A DNA stretch of 64,000 nucleotides from Xanthocytophaga flava (GTDB lineage Bacteria > Bacteroidota > Bacteroidia > Cytophagales > 172606-1), in contig JASJOS010000001.1 in assembly GCA_030068525.1 (NCBI GenBank), forward strand, positions 62,001-126,000, written 5' to 3'. The translations under genes were made by a program, and so were the position numbers. This document shows, piece by piece, positions 18,481 through 27,450 of this stretch. Position 1 is the stretch's first letter. Each line of letters opens with the position of its first letter. The notes beneath the pieces were generated by a model. The model was not told the DNA's origin. It saw nothing but the letters and a program-made list of their open reading frames with translations, and ran no database searches.

Positions 18481-18912
18481 ATGAAACCTGCATTATTTAT
18501 AGTAAGTCTCCTGCTATTACTAGCATGTTCTAAAGATGAATCTACATCAGCAGAGTTAAAAGCTAACTCATCTCGCTGGGCATCCAAACGATTGGTGAAT
18601 TATACTTTCACTCAACGACTAAATTGTTTCTGTATCAGAGGAGGCGAAAAGATGACAGTGATAGTACAAAATAATCAGATTGTAGATGTTAAAGATAGCA
18701 CTGGTGCCAGCTTGCCTGCAGAGTTGCAAAAGAACTATAAAACTATTGATGAGCTTTTTCAACTCATCCAAACTACAGATCCTAAAAGCGTGGCTCTTAT
18801 CAATGTCACCTATGATGATGTATTAGGCTATCCTAAATCTATCTATATAGACAAGAGTGAACAAATGGCGGATGAGGAGATTGGTTATGACTCTGAGAAT
18901 GTATCCCATTAG
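18481..18912 (+). CDS. DUF6174 domain lipoprotein
   Basis: The 143-residue product starts at ATG 18481 with a lipoprotein signal peptide ending LLLLLACSKDE (acylated Cys near residue 16). The rest matches DUF6174: NYTFTQRLNCFC, a short V-x-V-x-x-x-x-V strand, KTIDELFQLI and the closing V-T-Y-D-x-x-x-G-Y-P-K-S-I-Y-I-D followed by DEEIGY. The domain is common in small secreted proteins and has no known activity. An earlier TTG (18460) in frame would spoil the signal peptide. It converges with the glutaminyl cyclase gene, sharing a hairpin terminator. Confidence 0.82.
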   Translation: MKPALFIVSLLLLLACSKDESTSAELKANSSRWASKRLVNYTFTQRLNCFCIRGGEKMTVIVQNNQIVDVKDSTGASLPAELQKNYKTIDELFQLIQTTDPKSVALINVTYDDVLGYPKSIYIDKSEQMADEEIGYDSENVSH

Positions 18913-18930
18913 GACCACTAATCACATACA

Positions 18931-18957
18931 ACTGATTCCTTTGGCAAAGGAATCAGT
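18931..18957. terminator. Bidirectional terminator between convergent genes
   Basis: A 12-bp perfect stem ACTGATTCCTTT/AAAGGAATCAGT with loop GGC is followed by TATTTATTTT on the plus strand. The stop codon of the minus-strand gene overlaps the right arm. Confidence 0.75.
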
Positions 18958-19774
18958 TATTTATTTTCACTTCATAGATGACTGGCCAAAACTTACCCGT
19001 AATATAGACTGTATTTCGTGTCGGATTATAGGCAATCCCATTCATTTCCAAGGCTGAAGGGTTCTTAGCCTTGGCGTCATAGGCAAGAGAAGAAAAATCC
19101 AGACGACCTACCACTTTGCCTGTATCAGGATCTATTTTAACAATAAAGTTTGTAGTATAGACATTTGCATAAATAAAGCCGTGAATAAATTCCAGTTCAT
19201 TAAGATTTGTGACTGGACTTCCGTTTTCTGTGACTGACAATACTTTCTCAACCTTAAAAGATTTTGGATTCAGATAGGTTAGTTTATTAGAACCATCACT
19301 CATAATCAAAGCGGTACTATCTGTAGTAAATCCCCATCCCTCATTACTTGGAAAGGTAAATGTTCCGATTTGCTTGAAAGTAGTGGCATTATATATAAAC
19401 CCAATTTTTGTCCGATATGTGAGTTGATAAAGTTTATCATTCAGGAATACAATGCCTTCCCCGAAATACTTGTTTCGATCAAGCTCTATTTTCTCTTCCA
19501 TTTTACCATTTGCAAGATTTACAATCCCTATCAAAGATCGTGTTTGTTGTAATTCACTGGGTGATCCTGTACTTTCATATAATTTACCTTGGTACATCAA
19601 TAAGCCCTCAGTAAATAAAGTAACATCATGTGGATAGGTTGTTAGTACACCATAATTGAGAGTAGAACCTGAAGGTATTGTCACTGTAGAAGCTTCATCT
19701 GTATGGGTTTCACTCGTACATCCTACAAGTATGCTAACCAGAATTACCCCCCAAAGTATGTATGATCTTATCAT
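18953..19774 (-). CDS. Glutaminyl-peptide cyclotransferase lipoprotein
   Basis: The 273-residue product starts at ATG 19774, giving a lipoprotein signal peptide (LVSILVGCTSE). The mature part is a five-bladed propeller of the plant/bacterial type glutamine cyclotransferase family. Conserved pieces seen are YPHDVTLFTEGLL, YESTGSPSE, FGEGIVFLNDKLYQLTY, EGWGFTTDSTALIMSDGS, LNELEFIHGFIYANVY and LEMNGIAY. The enzyme converts N-terminal glutamine to pyroglutamate, which blocks aminopeptidases; many exported Bacteroidota proteins begin with Gln after signal cleavage. A well-formed promoter 28 bp upstream supports this start instead of the upstream in-frame codons. Confidence 0.92.
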   Translation of the reverse strand: MIRSYILWGVILVSILVGCTSETHTDEASTVTIPSGSTLNYGVLTTYPHDVTLFTEGLLMYQGKLYESTGSPSELQQTRSLIGIVNLANGKMEEKIELDRNKYFGEGIVFLNDKLYQLTYRTKIGFIYNATTFKQIGTFTFPSNEGWGFTTDSTALIMSDGSNKLTYLNPKSFKVEKVLSVTENGSPVTNLNELEFIHGFIYANVYTTNFIVKIDPDTGKVVGRLDFSSLAYDAKAKNPSALEMNGIAYNPTRNTVYITGKFWPVIYEVKINN

Positions 19775-19801
19775 GTATTTATATGCAACTGATATATGTT
19801 T

Positions 19802-19832
19802 CAAAAGTACTATGAGAGATTTTCTCATCAAA
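19802..19832 (-). promoter_or_regulatory. Promoter of the glutaminyl cyclotransferase gene
   Basis: On the minus strand TTTG (19829-19832), a 19-bp spacer and TACTTTTG (19802-19809) match the Bacteroidota consensus. The predicted leader is about 20 nt. Confidence 0.65.
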
Positions 19833-19965
19833 ACAACGCGACAAAGAACACACAAAATCGCCATTCACTAAAAAAACATGATATACCACAAAACAAGTAA
19901 TCAATCAATCACTTATTTTACGAAACTTTTGTGTATATCTATTCCATTTTTTATCTGACACTTTC

Positions 19966-21018
19966 TTGAATCTCCAAAGAGTATACTGCATTTTTATTTT
20001 ATTCTGCATCACTTCTACCTCTTTTGGATGGGGGTTTTATGCTCACAAACAAATCAACAGGTTAGCCGTTTTTGGTCTTCCTCCTGAAATGATCTCATTC
20101 TATAAACATCACATTGTGTTTATTACAGAGAATGCCGTCAATCCAGATCGCAGGCGTTATATTGTACCAGGAGAAGCTGTAAAACACTATATTGATATGG
20201 AGGCGTATGGTGATAGTGCTATTTTTAAACTACCACGTAACTGGAAGGATGCGATAAATCACTATACCGAAGACACGCTTCAAACCCATGGTATTGTTCC
20301 ATGGTGGGTTATGCAAATGAAGTTTCAATTGACAAAAGCTTTTCTTCAGCGAAATCCCAAGCGGATCTTAACACTATCAGCTGATATAGGACATTATATT
20401 GGAGATCTGAATGTACCATTACACACAACCCGGAATTATAATGGGCAGCTTACCAATCAACATGGTATTCATGGATTATGGGAAGCACGCATACCAGAGT
20501 TATTCTCTCAAAATTATGATTTCTGGATAGGCCAGGCGCATTACCTGTACCATCCCCAACAACGCCTATGGCAGGCATTGCAACAGGCGAACAATGCAGT
20601 GGATTCAGTATTACGCTTTGAGAAATTACTTTCGCAAAAATTCTCAGATGATAAAAAATATAGCTTCGAACAACGAGGTGCGACAACACAACGTGTATAC
20701 TCACGAGACTATGTAAATGCCTATCATCACATGCTTAATGGTCAGGTTGAAAGACAGATGCGTTTAGCTATTGAACTTGTTCGCGATTTCTGGTTTACCT
20801 GCTGGGTAGATGCAGGGCAACCTGATCTATACCCTCTTTCGGTATTTGAATTTACACCATCAGAAACAGATTCTATAGAGCGGAATAAACAATTATGGGA
20901 TAAGGGAAATCTTAAAGTCCGCCCACATGAGAATAACTCCCAACTAGCCAATCCAGAACAGTACCCCTTTATAGAAAAAACGCTTTATATCAGACGACGC
21001 AGATATTATTCCGCATAG
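19966..21018 (+). CDS. Zinc-dependent phospholipase C / S1-P1 nuclease-like protein
   Basis: The 350-residue protein has a signal peptide (residues 1-~21). Predicted cleavage leaves an N-terminal Trp (FGWGFYAHKQINRLAVF), as in Bacillus cereus phospholipase C and P1 nuclease, where the amino-terminal Trp binds zinc. Further ligands are visible: His27 of YAHKQIN, the D-x-x-x-H-Y-x-x-D-x-x-x-P-L-H pattern in SADIGHYIGDLNVPLH, and H-x-x-x-E in HGIHGLWEARI. It should hydrolyse phosphoesters in the periplasm or outside. There is no in-frame ATG before the signal peptide, so TTG at 19966 is the likely start. The basic C-terminus reads RRRRYYSA-like and is not conserved. Confidence 0.8.
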   Translation: MNLQRVYCIFILFCITSTSFGWGFYAHKQINRLAVFGLPPEMISFYKHHIVFITENAVNPDRRRYIVPGEAVKHYIDMEAYGDSAIFKLPRNWKDAINHYTEDTLQTHGIVPWWVMQMKFQLTKAFLQRNPKRILTLSADIGHYIGDLNVPLHTTRNYNGQLTNQHGIHGLWEARIPELFSQNYDFWIGQAHYLYHPQQRLWQALQQANNAVDSVLRFEKLLSQKFSDDKKYSFEQRGATTQRVYSRDYVNAYHHMLNGQVERQMRLAIELVRDFWFTCWVDAGQPDLYPLSVFEFTPSETDSIERNKQLWDKGNLKVRPHENNSQLANPEQYPFIEKTLYIRRRRYYSA

Positions 21019-21125
21019 AAAAGTATATTCTTTGAACTCTTTCAACATCTAATTTAAATCTACCATACTTTTTTTACCTACATTTATCCAAACAGAAAAA
21101 ATACGTATAACCCCTACCTATCATT

Positions 21126-22799
21126 ATGAAGTTTTATACTACTATCGTTTATAGTTTTCTATTCGCTTTTATCCCATTTGTAATCTACAGCCAGAATTTC
21201 ACAACATCCAACCTTCCTATTATCATCATTGACACTCATGGTCAGGCAATCGTTGATGATCCCAAAATCATTGCAGATATGGGTATTATAGATAACGGTC
21301 CTGGAACCATCAATAAAATCACAGACAAATGGAATAACTATAATGGTAAAATCGGTATAGAAATTCGAGGTTCCAGCTCACAAATGTATCCTAAGAAATC
21401 GTATGGTTTTGAAACACGGGATACATCCGATACAGATAAGAATCAGGATGTATCTCTACTAGGGCTACCAGCTGAAAATGATTGGATTCTTTATGCACCC
21501 TACAGTGATAAGAGTATGTTGCGTGATGTTATCGCTTATCATCTTTCCCAAAGAATGGGTTGGTATGCAAGCCGTTTTCGCTATTGTGAACTGGTTATAG
21601 ATGGTGAATATAAAGGTGTCTATATTCTGCTTGAAAAAATCAAACGGAATACGAATCGGGTCAATATTTCAAAATTAAAAAGTACAGATAACACTGGTGA
21701 TAATGTTACAGGTGGTTATATACTAAAAATAGACAAGGCAACAGGAACTGTGGGAGGCAGCTTCGATTCTCAGTACCAACCTAACCTTCCATCTGATACC
21801 AACCAGGCTCGAAAAATCACCTTTCTCTATGAATATCCACAAAAACACAATCCGCCTAAAGACGATGATATTACTCAAGAGCAAGAACAATACATTCAAG
21901 GATTTATCAACGCCTTCGAAAGCAGCTTGAAAAGTAGCCTGTTTGCAGACTCAACCAGAGGAGGTTATCGAAAATATATTAATACAGCTTCTTTTATCGA
22001 TTATTTCCTACTTACTGAAACAGTATTTAATGTAGATGGCTATCGGATAAGTACATTTATGTATAAAAACAAAGATAGTAAGGGTGGATTATTAAATATG
22101 GGACCAGTATGGGATTATAATATCTCGCAAGGAAATGCAGACTATTACAATGGCAATAGGACCGATCAATGGGCTTATCAGATGAACGCTTCATTTCCTG
22201 GTGACTATTCACTTGTTCCATTCTGGTGGGAACGTCTGCTGGAAGATACCAGATATAGAGATGAAGCAAAATGTAGGTGGATGACATTACGCAAAGAAGC
22301 TTTTCACACAGATTCTCTGATGCATTTTATAGACTCATTGGCTACTATGCTACAGGAACCACAAAATCGCAATTACCAAAAATGGCCAATCTTAAAAGAA
22401 TATGTATGGCCTAATGCTGTCATTCCTGGCAGTTATCAGGGTGAAGTAGACTACCTGAAGACTTGGTTAGCTACTCGCTTAGCATGGCTGGACTATACAA
22501 TTCCAGGGGTATGTGATGCACTTGCAATTGAAAAGGGAAATAAGTCTGGTCAGGTTCATCTCTATCCTAATCCATCATCTGGCGATGTATATATACAACT
22601 TGACCATATCAATGAAAATGTCCCTGTCGTAGCCGAAGTATACAATATGTTGGGACAAAAAATTACCTCTCATAGTTTTAAGTCAGCGAACACTCCGGAA
22701 TTATTATCTGCTTCTCAACTGCCTTCCGGAATACTGCTCATAAAACTATACGTAAAGGAAGTATTGATTTCTACTCAGAAGGTTGTGAAAAGCAATTAG
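21126..22799 (+). CDS. CotH kinase family protein with T9SS C-terminal sorting domain
   Basis: The 557-residue protein starts with a signal peptide (about 1-24). The CotH domain runs from about residue 70 to 420: EIRGSSSQMYPKKSYGFE, GLPAENDWILYAPYSDKSML, RDVIAYHL, an ATP-site-like GVYILLEKIKR and the catalytic-type GPVWDYNISQGNADY. CotH proteins are atypical protein kinases first known from Bacillus spore coats. The last ~80 residues (LYPNPSSGDVYIQL ... YNMLGQKI ... LPSGILLIKL) form a type A T9SS sorting domain. The protein is therefore exported through the type IX system and anchored or released at the cell surface. What it phosphorylates is unknown. Confidence 0.9.
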   Translation: MKFYTTIVYSFLFAFIPFVIYSQNFTTSNLPIIIIDTHGQAIVDDPKIIADMGIIDNGPGTINKITDKWNNYNGKIGIEIRGSSSQMYPKKSYGFETRDTSDTDKNQDVSLLGLPAENDWILYAPYSDKSMLRDVIAYHLSQRMGWYASRFRYCELVIDGEYKGVYILLEKIKRNTNRVNISKLKSTDNTGDNVTGGYILKIDKATGTVGGSFDSQYQPNLPSDTNQARKITFLYEYPQKHNPPKDDDITQEQEQYIQGFINAFESSLKSSLFADSTRGGYRKYINTASFIDYFLLTETVFNVDGYRISTFMYKNKDSKGGLLNMGPVWDYNISQGNADYYNGNRTDQWAYQMNASFPGDYSLVPFWWERLLEDTRYRDEAKCRWMTLRKEAFHTDSLMHFIDSLATMLQEPQNRNYQKWPILKEYVWPNAVIPGSYQGEVDYLKTWLATRLAWLDYTIPGVCDALAIEKGNKSGQVHLYPNPSSGDVYIQLDHINENVPVVAEVYNMLGQKITSHSFKSANTPELLSASQLPSGILLIKLYVKEVLISTQKVVKSN

Positions 22800-22904
22800 A
22801 AGAAACTTTTTTTTACAAGAACCGTCTTTAGATTATAGATTATGCAAATTCCAGAACAACTTTGTATAATCTATATCTTTTTACAGATCAGTCGCCTTTC
22901 AAAT

Positions 22905-24443
22905 ATGAAAATAGTATCTGCATCCCAAACACATAAAATAGATGAGTATACAATAAGCCACGAACCTGTTACATCCATTGATCTTATGGAACGGGCAGCT
23001 ACTACATTCTGTGAGTGGTTTATGCAATATTATTTCAATGTAAACAGAATTAAAATTGTATGTGGGCCAGGCAATAATGGTGGAGATGGATTGGCAATTG
23101 CCAGAATCCTGCACTCGTATAGCTACAAAGTTGATGTATATACTGTCTTACCTACAGAAAAAACATCCAAAGATTTTGACATCAATCTCCAACGATTACC
23201 CTCTTCAATCTCTGTACAAAAGATTACTTCCCAATCTGAACTTCCTCAATTTCATGCTGAAGATATTATTATTGACGCTTTATTTGGTTCAGGCTTAAAT
23301 CGCCCATTAGATGGTCTGGCAGCTGATATAGTACAGGCAATAAACCAAGCCAAAACTATTATTGCTGTTGATATTCCTTCAGGACTGTTTACAGATACAA
23401 ATAACTCAAAAGAAGATGTTATTATAAAAGCTAGTCAAACCATTGCCTTCCAACTTCCTAAGCTTTCATTTATGCTCCCGCAAAATGCAGAGTTTGTAGG
23501 AGATTGGCATCTGGTAGATATTGGCTTACATCCTACTGCTATTGCTCAGGCTAGCACAAACTATTTCTATACAGATACAAGTGAGGCAATTATCTACCTG
23601 AAAAAACGCTCAAAATTTTCGCATAAGGGTTCCAATGGTCATGCATTACTTATCGCAGGCAGTTATGGCATGATGGGAGCGGCAATCCTTTCTGCACAAG
23701 CCTGTTTACGTAGCGGAGCGGGCAAATTAACTCTTCATGCCCCTAAACATGCCAATGATCTGATACAATCTACTATACCGGAAGCCTTGTTTTCTGCAGA
23801 TCCAGATGAATATTTATCTACAACCGAATGGACAGAGGATATGCTTAAAAATTATTCTGCGATAGGTATCGGGCCGGGGCTGAGTGTTGGTGAAAAGATT
23901 CTTTTCTCAATTCATTCTATAATAGAACATAGTAGTTCTATTCCACTCATTATTGATGCAGATGGGATTAACAATCTATCAACTCCAGAAGGTAGACCCC
24001 TGCTAGAAAAACTACCTGCAAATACAATCCTTACTCCCCACCCTAAGGAATTTCAGAAGTTACTAAACCGTTCATGGCAAAATGATTATGAAAAACTCGA
24101 TCTATTACGAGAGTTTTCTGTAAAGCATCAGGTTATCGTATGTTTGAAAGGTGCACATACAGCGGTAGCGTTAACAGATGGCAGTATTCATTTTAACTCA
24201 ACTGGCAATCCAGGTATGGGTACAGGTGGTTCCGGAGATGTACTTACAGGCATCATTACAGCTCTTCTGGCACAGAAGTATAGCCCCACTCATGCAGCAA
24301 TATTTGGTGTATATCTTCATGGATTAGCAGGAGATATTGCTGCCAAAGAGAAAAGCATCTATGCAATGATAGCCTCTGATCTGACAGACAACCTACCCAA
24401 AGCTTTTTTGGCTATTACAGATTTGTCAACTCAAAAATCATAA
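22905..24443 (+). CDS. nnr: Bifunctional NAD(P)H-hydrate epimerase / ADP-dependent dehydratase
   Basis: The 512-residue enzyme repairs hydrated NAD(P)H. The N-terminal YjeF_N epimerase domain (about 1-210) contains VCGPGNNGGDGLAIARIL, DALFGSGLNRPL and VDIPSGLF. The C-terminal carbohydrate-kinase-like domain (about 225-505) contains GSNGHALLIAGSYGMMGAA, IGPGLSVG, DADGINNLS, TPHPKEF, LKGAHTAVA and the ATP/ADP-site NPGMGTGGSGDVLTG. The start at ATG 22905 (MKIVSASQTHKID) matches the family; the frame upstream is open but unlike it. The last six bases overlap the end of the convergent small membrane-protein gene. Confidence 0.96.
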   Translation: MKIVSASQTHKIDEYTISHEPVTSIDLMERAATTFCEWFMQYYFNVNRIKIVCGPGNNGGDGLAIARILHSYSYKVDVYTVLPTEKTSKDFDINLQRLPSSISVQKITSQSELPQFHAEDIIIDALFGSGLNRPLDGLAADIVQAINQAKTIIAVDIPSGLFTDTNNSKEDVIIKASQTIAFQLPKLSFMLPQNAEFVGDWHLVDIGLHPTAIAQASTNYFYTDTSEAIIYLKKRSKFSHKGSNGHALLIAGSYGMMGAAILSAQACLRSGAGKLTLHAPKHANDLIQSTIPEALFSADPDEYLSTTEWTEDMLKNYSAIGIGPGLSVGEKILFSIHSIIEHSSSIPLIIDADGINNLSTPEGRPLLEKLPANTILTPHPKEFQKLLNRSWQNDYEKLDLLREFSVKHQVIVCLKGAHTAVALTDGSIHFNSTGNPGMGTGGSGDVLTGIITALLAQKYSPTHAAIFGVYLHGLAGDIAAKEKSIYAMIASDLTDNLPKAFLAITDLSTQKS

Positions 24444-24713
24444 CTGTTCCGTATCTACTTTGGGATGCTTTTTGGCTGTTCTGATCAATGCAGCAATTCC
24501 AATTACTGTCCAGATTATATTTACCACTGCAGAAGGAATAGCCTGATGATATAAAGTAAGAACTATTAAGCCTGCACTTCCTACAATATTTAACCATTTA
24601 TATACAGAAGATTGAGCATCCACTTTGCCACTCATATTTAAGAAGTATGCTGCTACCACTAAGGCAGAGCCTATCCAGCCAACAGTTTCCACTATAAGAT
24701 CAGTTGTGGTCAT
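24438..24713 (-). CDS. CBU_0592-type small membrane protein
   Basis: The 91-residue protein has three hydrophobic segments (about 8-26, 40-58 and 60-80) with the pattern E-x-V-G-W-I-G-S-A-L-V-V-A-A-Y and N-I-V-G-S-A-G-L-I of the CBU_0592 family. Function is unknown; the family is spread across several phyla. The C-terminal tail is charged. It starts at ATG 24713 and overlaps the 3' end of nnr by six bases on the opposite strand. Confidence 0.78.
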   Translation of the reverse strand: MTTTDLIVETVGWIGSALVVAAYFLNMSGKVDAQSSVYKWLNIVGSAGLIVLTLYHQAIPSAVVNIIWTVIGIAALIRTAKKHPKVDTEQL

Positions 24714-24936
24714 TTGTTAAAATCATTAAAAAGTGAATCTATTCTAATCTAAAATTGTAAATTACCAGGAAGATCATAACTTCCACTTACAATAAAAATA
24801 ATTTTTCATAGTGCGTGCAACCATTTTGATTCTTTAAGAGTCTTGAAGAAAACAGATACTGGATATTTCGTCTGTAGCTATGAAATCGATCTTTTGAATT
24901 ACCACTTTTACCACATTACTCCCAACCACAGACTGA

Positions 24937-25497
24937 ATGTTATTCAGTGAAGACGAACTTATAGAAGGCTGTATAAGAGGAGACAGGACCCAACAGCGAC
25001 GCCTCTACGAACTTTTCTCAAAGAGAATGTTTGTAGTGTGTCTGCGCTATGCTAAAAGCCGACTGGAAGCAGAAGATGTACTACAGGAATCGTTTATTAA
25101 AGTTTTTGAAAAAATAAAAGATTTTCGGAGAGATTGCCCTCTTGAAGGATGGATCAAACGTATTGTTATCAATACAGCATTGAATCAGAATCGCAGTAAA
25201 TTATACATGTTTCCGGCAGTAGATATAGATGACATACATGAAGCAGAAGATACACACTCTTCCTTATCAGACCTGAGTTTCCAGGAGCTTCTGGAAATGG
25301 TGCAACAACTGGCACCACGTTATCAGGTCATTTTTAACCTTTATGCCATTGAAGGCTATCAGCATAATGAAATTGGTACTATGCTAGGTATTAGTGAAGG
25401 AACGTCCAAATCACAATATGCACGCGCCAGAGCTATACTCCGTCAAATGATAGAAGATAAACAACAAATAAAATATGAACGCTTCCGAAAAGAATAG
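24937..25497 (+). CDS. ECF-type RNA polymerase sigma factor
   Basis: The 186-residue protein has region 2 (about 20-90: QQRRLYELFSKRMFVVCLRYAKSRLEAEDVLQESFIKVF, the core -10 recognition and core-binding helices) and region 4 (about 125-175: LPAPRYQVIFNLY-like helix, then GYQHNEIGTMLGISEGTSKSQYARARAIL, the helix-turn-helix). There is no extra domain. The gene overlaps by 23 bp the start of the next gene, whose N-terminal part looks like an anti-sigma segment. This translational coupling suggests that the partner controls it. Confidence 0.94.
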   Translation: MLFSEDELIEGCIRGDRTQQRRLYELFSKRMFVVCLRYAKSRLEAEDVLQESFIKVFEKIKDFRRDCPLEGWIKRIVINTALNQNRSKLYMFPAVDIDDIHEAEDTHSSLSDLSFQELLEMVQQLAPRYQVIFNLYAIEGYQHNEIGTMLGISEGTSKSQYARARAILRQMIEDKQQIKYERFRKE

Positions 25498-27265
25498 CTT
25501 TGAAGAGCAGTGGAGAGACGCGTTTGAAAACGCTGAGTTACCCCCAGATCCATTGATCTGGTCAACTATTGAAACAAAATTGGCAGACGCAGAAAGAGAT
25601 AAATATAAAAGAAGACTATATTTATTTAAGCTTCGTGCTGCTGCATCTGTAACATTATTGATACTGGCAACTGGTGCATGGACTATCTGGCAATCCATGA
25701 AAGGGAATAGTATTGCCATTGTAACTCATTACGAAAAAGAGATTCAGAATCCGTCATCAGGTCAAGTATCTTCAAAATCTCAGGTGCCTTCAGAATCTTT
25801 TGAGAAGAAAAACCTCAATGCAGATTCTATGCAATCTGTTATTGCCAGTAAGTCTGAATCCAATACATCCAACGAAATAGTATCTCAACATTCATCAACT
25901 CCAAGCCTTCAACCAGCTGATAAAAGTCAATCTCCTTCCACTATTACTAACATTACTTCAAAAGATGCAATAGCTAATTCAACTCTTGCAGAAAGACAAG
26001 ATCCGGTTTCCCACCAGCACAGAGAATCTGGCCGGGTGAAAGATCAATTATCAACATCATCTTCATCCATACAGAAAATATCGCAGGGTCAGAAAAAATC
26101 TATTGTGGCAAACATCCCATTACCATCAACTAAACAGAAAAAGACTTTACGTACATCAAATACAGAAGATAATATCGCCTACGAACCTTCACAAACAAAG
26201 AATAAATCCACCAAAACAACTGGAAGGGATACTGCAAAATTAGCTGTAACAGATCATGGCCTCAATCCAAGTAATGAAGAAAACTATATATCGGCCATTC
26301 AACCTCAAGCGAATAATACTATAACAGCTATTGAACCTATATCAGGTTTGCCTGTGCATACACAAATGGCAAAGGCTGTAGTGAAAGATATTCGCTGGAA
26401 ACTAAATCAGGATTTCTGGGATCAATTGACAGCACAAGATCTGGCAGCACAGCAAAAGAAACACACACATAGAGCCCGTTGGAGATTAGATGGTGGTGCA
26501 ACTCCTGGCAGTTTTAACCCAAATTTTAACTCAACTAATTATTCTGCAATGAATAGCTATGCAGATCAGGCACTTAATTCAACAACAGCAGTAAAAAACA
26601 GTTCTGTCAGTTCATCAAGTAAGGATATAGGTAATATGACCCACTCTGGTACTTTTTACGCAACAGGCTTACAAACAGAGTTTGTATTGTCAGAAAGATT
26701 TTCGCTTCAGGGTGGAGTCCAGTATACATATAGTAAATCCCAGATAGATGTAACCCAGTATACAGCATTTAGCAATAGTTCTGCTATTCAGCCTGATTTT
26801 TATGAATTATTTGGGGCATCATCAAGAAGTACACCTACCTACGCGCTGGCCCAGAATAATATATCTTATAGAACATCTCTAAGTGCTAATGAGGTACAAA
26901 GTCTGGATAATACCTATCATTACATTGGATTTCCGATGCGGGTGCTGTATAAAGTACTAAATCGAAAAGTAAAAGCCAGTATAGGTGCGGGTGTTTCTAC
27001 TGATTTATTTCTAAAAAGTCAGATCAGTAGTACTGAAAACAATATTGAGACGCTCGAATTTAACCGCTCTCAGAATTCGTTTTATAAAAACACTATTTTC
27101 AGTGGATTATTAAGTGTAAAACTGGATTATGCAATTGACAATAAGTATAGTATATATATCGAACCCAGTTTACGCAGAACACTCTCTTCTACAACCACAT
27201 CATCTACACTAAGCAGTTTTCCCGGATGGTGGGGAGTAGGAACAGGTATATTATACAGATTCTAA
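25475..27265 (+). CDS. Anti-sigma-like membrane protein with C-terminal outer-membrane-barrel-like domain
   Basis: The 596-residue product has three parts. Residues 1-~50 form a charged cytoplasmic segment (FEEQWRDAFENAELPPDPLIW) as often seen in proteins encoded with ECF sigma factors in this phylum. A single membrane helix follows (about 53-71). A Ser/Thr/Gln-rich linker of roughly 230 residues leads to a C-terminal region (about 330-596) with alternating strands, LQGGVQYTYS and YHYIGFPMRVLYKV segments, and a terminal Phe (GILYRF), all typical of an outer-membrane barrel. It has no cleavable signal peptide. It is co-transcribed with the sigma factor and probably regulates it. The domain split is inferred from composition, not from alignment. 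Confidence 0.75.
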   Translation: MNASEKNSFEEQWRDAFENAELPPDPLIWSTIETKLADAERDKYKRRLYLFKLRAAASVTLLILATGAWTIWQSMKGNSIAIVTHYEKEIQNPSSGQVSSKSQVPSESFEKKNLNADSMQSVIASKSESNTSNEIVSQHSSTPSLQPADKSQSPSTITNITSKDAIANSTLAERQDPVSHQHRESGRVKDQLSTSSSSIQKISQGQKKSIVANIPLPSTKQKKTLRTSNTEDNIAYEPSQTKNKSTKTTGRDTAKLAVTDHGLNPSNEENYISAIQPQANNTITAIEPISGLPVHTQMAKAVVKDIRWKLNQDFWDQLTAQDLAAQQKKHTHRARWRLDGGATPGSFNPNFNSTNYSAMNSYADQALNSTTAVKNSSVSSSSKDIGNMTHSGTFYATGLQTEFVLSERFSLQGGVQYTYSKSQIDVTQYTAFSNSSAIQPDFYELFGASSRSTPTYALAQNNISYRTSLSANEVQSLDNTYHYIGFPMRVLYKVLNRKVKASIGAGVSTDLFLKSQISSTENNIETLEFNRSQNSFYKNTIFSGLLSVKLDYAIDNKYSIYIEPSLRRTLSSTTTSSTLSSFPGWWGVGTGILYRF

Positions 27266-27268
27266 TGG

Positions 27269-27299
27269 AAGGCAGCATAAAGCTGCCTTTTTAATTTTA
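27269..27299 (+). terminator. Terminator of the sigma-factor operon
   Basis: An 8-bp stem AAGGCAGC/GCTGCCTT with a five-base loop is followed by TTTAATTTT. Confidence 0.8.
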
Positions 27300-27450
27300 G
27301 GCAATAGATGTCCAATCCATTTAGAAGCAAAAGTTAGTGAGTATATGTGCAAAAGGTATCAAAGGCCAGTTTATTACCAATAATATTTCTGTATTGAGCA
27401 TAGATTTTTAAGTATACTTGTCATACACAGGCTATCAAATATTTTATCTT

